From B1 sp034439755 (lineage in GTDB: Bacteria; Bacteroidota; Bacteroidia; UKL13-3), in contig JAWXAZ010000033.1 of the NCBI GenBank assembly GCA_034439755.1, positions 1-16,375 on the forward strand: a stretch of DNA of 16,375 nt, read 5' to 3'. A program made the translations under genes and the position numbers. Below the pieces are notes generated by a model. It had not been told where the DNA came from. It searched no databases and worked only from the letters and a program-made list of their open reading frames with translations. This document shows positions 15,178 to 16,375 of this stretch, one piece after another; position 1 is the first letter of the stretch; each line of letters starts with the position of its first letter.

Positions 15178-15847
15178 TTTGCCATTTGTAACCTAAGCCA
15201 TAAACTGTTTTAATATAATCGCTGCAAGCAGCACTTTTCATTTTGTTTTTGAGGTTTTTGATATGCGCATAAACAAAATCGTGGTTGTCTAACATGTCGG
15301 CCATATCGCCCGAAAGGTGCTCTGCAATTGCACTTTTTGAAAGAATTTTGTTTTCGTTTCCAATTAAAAATAGCAGCAAATCAATTTCCTTTTTAGTGAT
15401 GTCGATTTTCTTGTTTTTTATTTTTACTGTTTTCGAAAGCAGGTCAATTTCAATTTCATTGTAAGAAACGAGGTTGTTGCCCTTAAATTTTTTTCGCGGA
15501 ATGAGGGCCTGAATTCTAACCAAAAGTTCGGATAAATGAAAGGGCTTTGTGAGGTAATCGTCGGCACCCAAATTAAAACTTTCGATGCGCGTTTCCAATG
15601 TTTCTTTCGCCGAAATTATTATTACCCCCTCGGCCTTATTTTGTTTTTTTAAGGCTTTAATTATTTCAAATCCATTTCCATCTGGTAATGTCAAATCAAG
15701 TAATATGCAATCGTAGTCATAATTTGATATCTTTTCAATTGCCAACTTTACATCGTTGGCCCACTCACACACAAAGTTGTTTCCCAACAAATAACTTTGA
15801 ATGCTAAAAGCAAGTTCTTGTTCGTCTTCAATGAGCAATATTTTCAT
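15170..15847 (-). CDS. OmpR/PhoB-family response regulator
   Basis: A DNA-binding regulator of 225 residues. The receiver domain begins MKILLIEDEQELAFS, with the acidic pair Glu7/Asp8, the phosphoacceptor Asp51 in LLDLTLPDG, the switch residue Ser79 in IIISAKE and Lys101 in YLTKPFHLSELL. The winged-helix domain (about 130-225) includes DITKKEIDLLLFLIGNENKI, then DMLDNHDFVYAHIKNLKNKM, the recognition-helix region, and IKTVYGLGYKW at the end. The frame is open one codon further to a GTG at 15850, but the ATG at 15847 is preferred because its product begins directly with MKILLIEDE. A -7 element ends 5 nt before this ATG. It pairs with the overlapping kinase gene, and likely targets include its own promoter or the PepSY-like/receptor operon next door. 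Confidence 0.92.
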   Translation of the reverse strand: MKILLIEDEQELAFSIQSYLLGNNFVCEWANDVKLAIEKISNYDYDCILLDLTLPDGNGFEIIKALKKQNKAEGVIIISAKETLETRIESFNLGADDYLTKPFHLSELLVRIQALIPRKKFKGNNLVSYNEIEIDLLSKTVKIKNKKIDITKKEIDLLLFLIGNENKILSKSAIAEHLSGDMADMLDNHDFVYAHIKNLKNKMKSAACSDYIKTVYGLGYKWQND

Positions 15848-15852
15848 CACAA

Positions 15853-15860
15853 CAAAGGTA
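15853..15860 (-). promoter_or_regulatory. -7 promoter element (TACCTTTG) of the two-component operon
   Basis: On the - strand TACCTTTG matches TAnnTTTG exactly, and only TTGTG separates it from the regulator's ATG at 15847. Transcription would start at or next to the start codon, so a leaderless mRNA is likely if this promoter is used. A clear TTTG -33 box is not seen. Confidence 0.5.
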
Positions 15861-15908
15861 AGTATTCAATTTTGAAGAAAATTAGCATTTCGCAATAGGG
15901 CAAAAAAT

Positions 15909-16192
15909 GAGTTGACAATATTGAGTTGGCAAAAAATGAGTTGGCAGTTTTGAGTTGGCAGTTTTGAGTTGACAATATTGAGTTGACAATATTGAGTTGA
16001 CAATATTGAGTTGGCAATATTGAGTTGGCAATATTGAGTTGGCAATATTGAGTTGGCAAAAAATGAGTTGGTAGTTTTGAGTTGGCAATATTGAGTTGAC
16101 AGTCTTGAGTTGACAAAAAATGAGTTGGCAATATTGAGTTGGCAATATTGAGTTGACAAAAAATGAGTTGGCAATATTGAGTTGACAGTCTT
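15909..16192. repeat. Tandem array of 20 units of 14/15 nt
   Basis: Twenty head-to-tail units fill the interval exactly. Each begins GAGTTGrC (r = G or A; one unit has GAGTTGGT) and ends in one of four tails: AATATT (11 units), AAAAAAT (4 units, 15 nt long), AGTTTT (3 units), or AGTCTT (2 units). A degenerate partial unit (ggcaaaaaat, 15899-15908) lies at the regulator-proximal edge. The array starts about 50 nt upstream of the regulator's -7 element. All three - strand frames read through it without stops, but only because the unit lacks stops on that strand; the peptide is the same 14-residue repeat in every frame. No spacers are present, so it is not a CRISPR array. Confidence 0.95.
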
Positions 16193-16375
16193 GGTTAAAG
16201 ACTTTGTAAACTAGTTTTCAAATGAGCCAGGAATAATGCCCAATGCAATTTGGTTTTTTTATTTTTTTTAGGACAGAACAAATCCAAAAAACAGAAATAA
16301 AAAAAAAAAAAAAGAGAAAAAAAAAAAAAAAAAAGAAAAAAGAGAAAAAAAAAGAAAAAAGAAAAAAACAAAAAA
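16193..16375. other. Non-coding contig end with A-rich low-complexity tail
   Basis: Positions 16193-16293 hold no gene that I can see. From about 16294 the sequence is almost all A with scattered single G and an occasional C. This looks like a sequencing or assembly artefact at a contig end rather than a biological element. Confidence 0.6.

Noticed and set aside
15847..16174. Three long minus-strand frames through the repeat array, with peptides such as QLNIANS and LPTQYC repeated
   Set aside because: The 14-nt unit has no stop on that strand, so every frame is open and gives the same cyclic peptide. There is no sign of selection on any one frame.
15909..16192. CRISPR array
   Set aside because: Units are head to tail with no unique spacers, and there are no cas genes in the window.

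Overview
The window is AT-rich bacterial DNA from a member of the Bacteroidota. Several signals agree: two proteins end in type A type-IX-secretion (T9SS) sorting domains, there is a TonB-dependent receptor with an N-terminal carboxypeptidase-regulatory-like domain, lipoproteins carry the C-K-K-D export context, and promoter -7 elements fit TAnnTTTG. A DUF6588 protein, PepSY-like proteins and a J-domain/KTSC protein add to this. I cannot place it to genus. The 3' end runs into about 80 nt of A-rich low-complexity sequence and looks like a contig end.

Layout. Positions 1-2000 hold a T9SS-sorted secreted protein and a beta-propeller lipoprotein on the + strand. Positions 1998-2770 are a gene graveyard: a thioredoxin-like pseudogene that has lost its active site abuts the lipoprotein gene, and convergent to it lie two overlapping decayed genes (a small ORF and a nucleotidyltransferase) that look like a dead two-gene module. 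Positions 2855-5884 hold a succinate-semialdehyde-type aldehyde dehydrogenase (-) divergent from a secreted sorbosone-dehydrogenase-like beta-propeller with a T9SS tail (+). Positions 5995-8384 hold a DUF6588 protein (+), a J-domain/KTSC protein (-) and a small membrane protein (+). Positions 8441-9983 hold two - strand surface proteins: an ice-binding-like (DUF3494) lipoprotein with an Ig-like domain, and a small exported protein with a Lys/His repeat tail.

Positions 10655-15847 read entirely on the - strand. An OmpR-type response regulator and its histidine kinase overlap by 8 nt and are followed by a PepSY-like periplasmic protein and a TonB-dependent receptor 1 nt apart. This reads as an envelope-sensing two-component system next to a likely target operon. 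The regulator has a -7 promoter element so close to its ATG that the mRNA may be leaderless. Just upstream of that promoter lies a 20-unit, 14/15-nt tandem array with four variant classes.

The least explained items are this array, the decayed module at 2268-2769, and a recurring intergenic YTGAACCR motif. No intact, clearly novel multi-gene system was found. All family names come from reading motifs by eye, without database searches.
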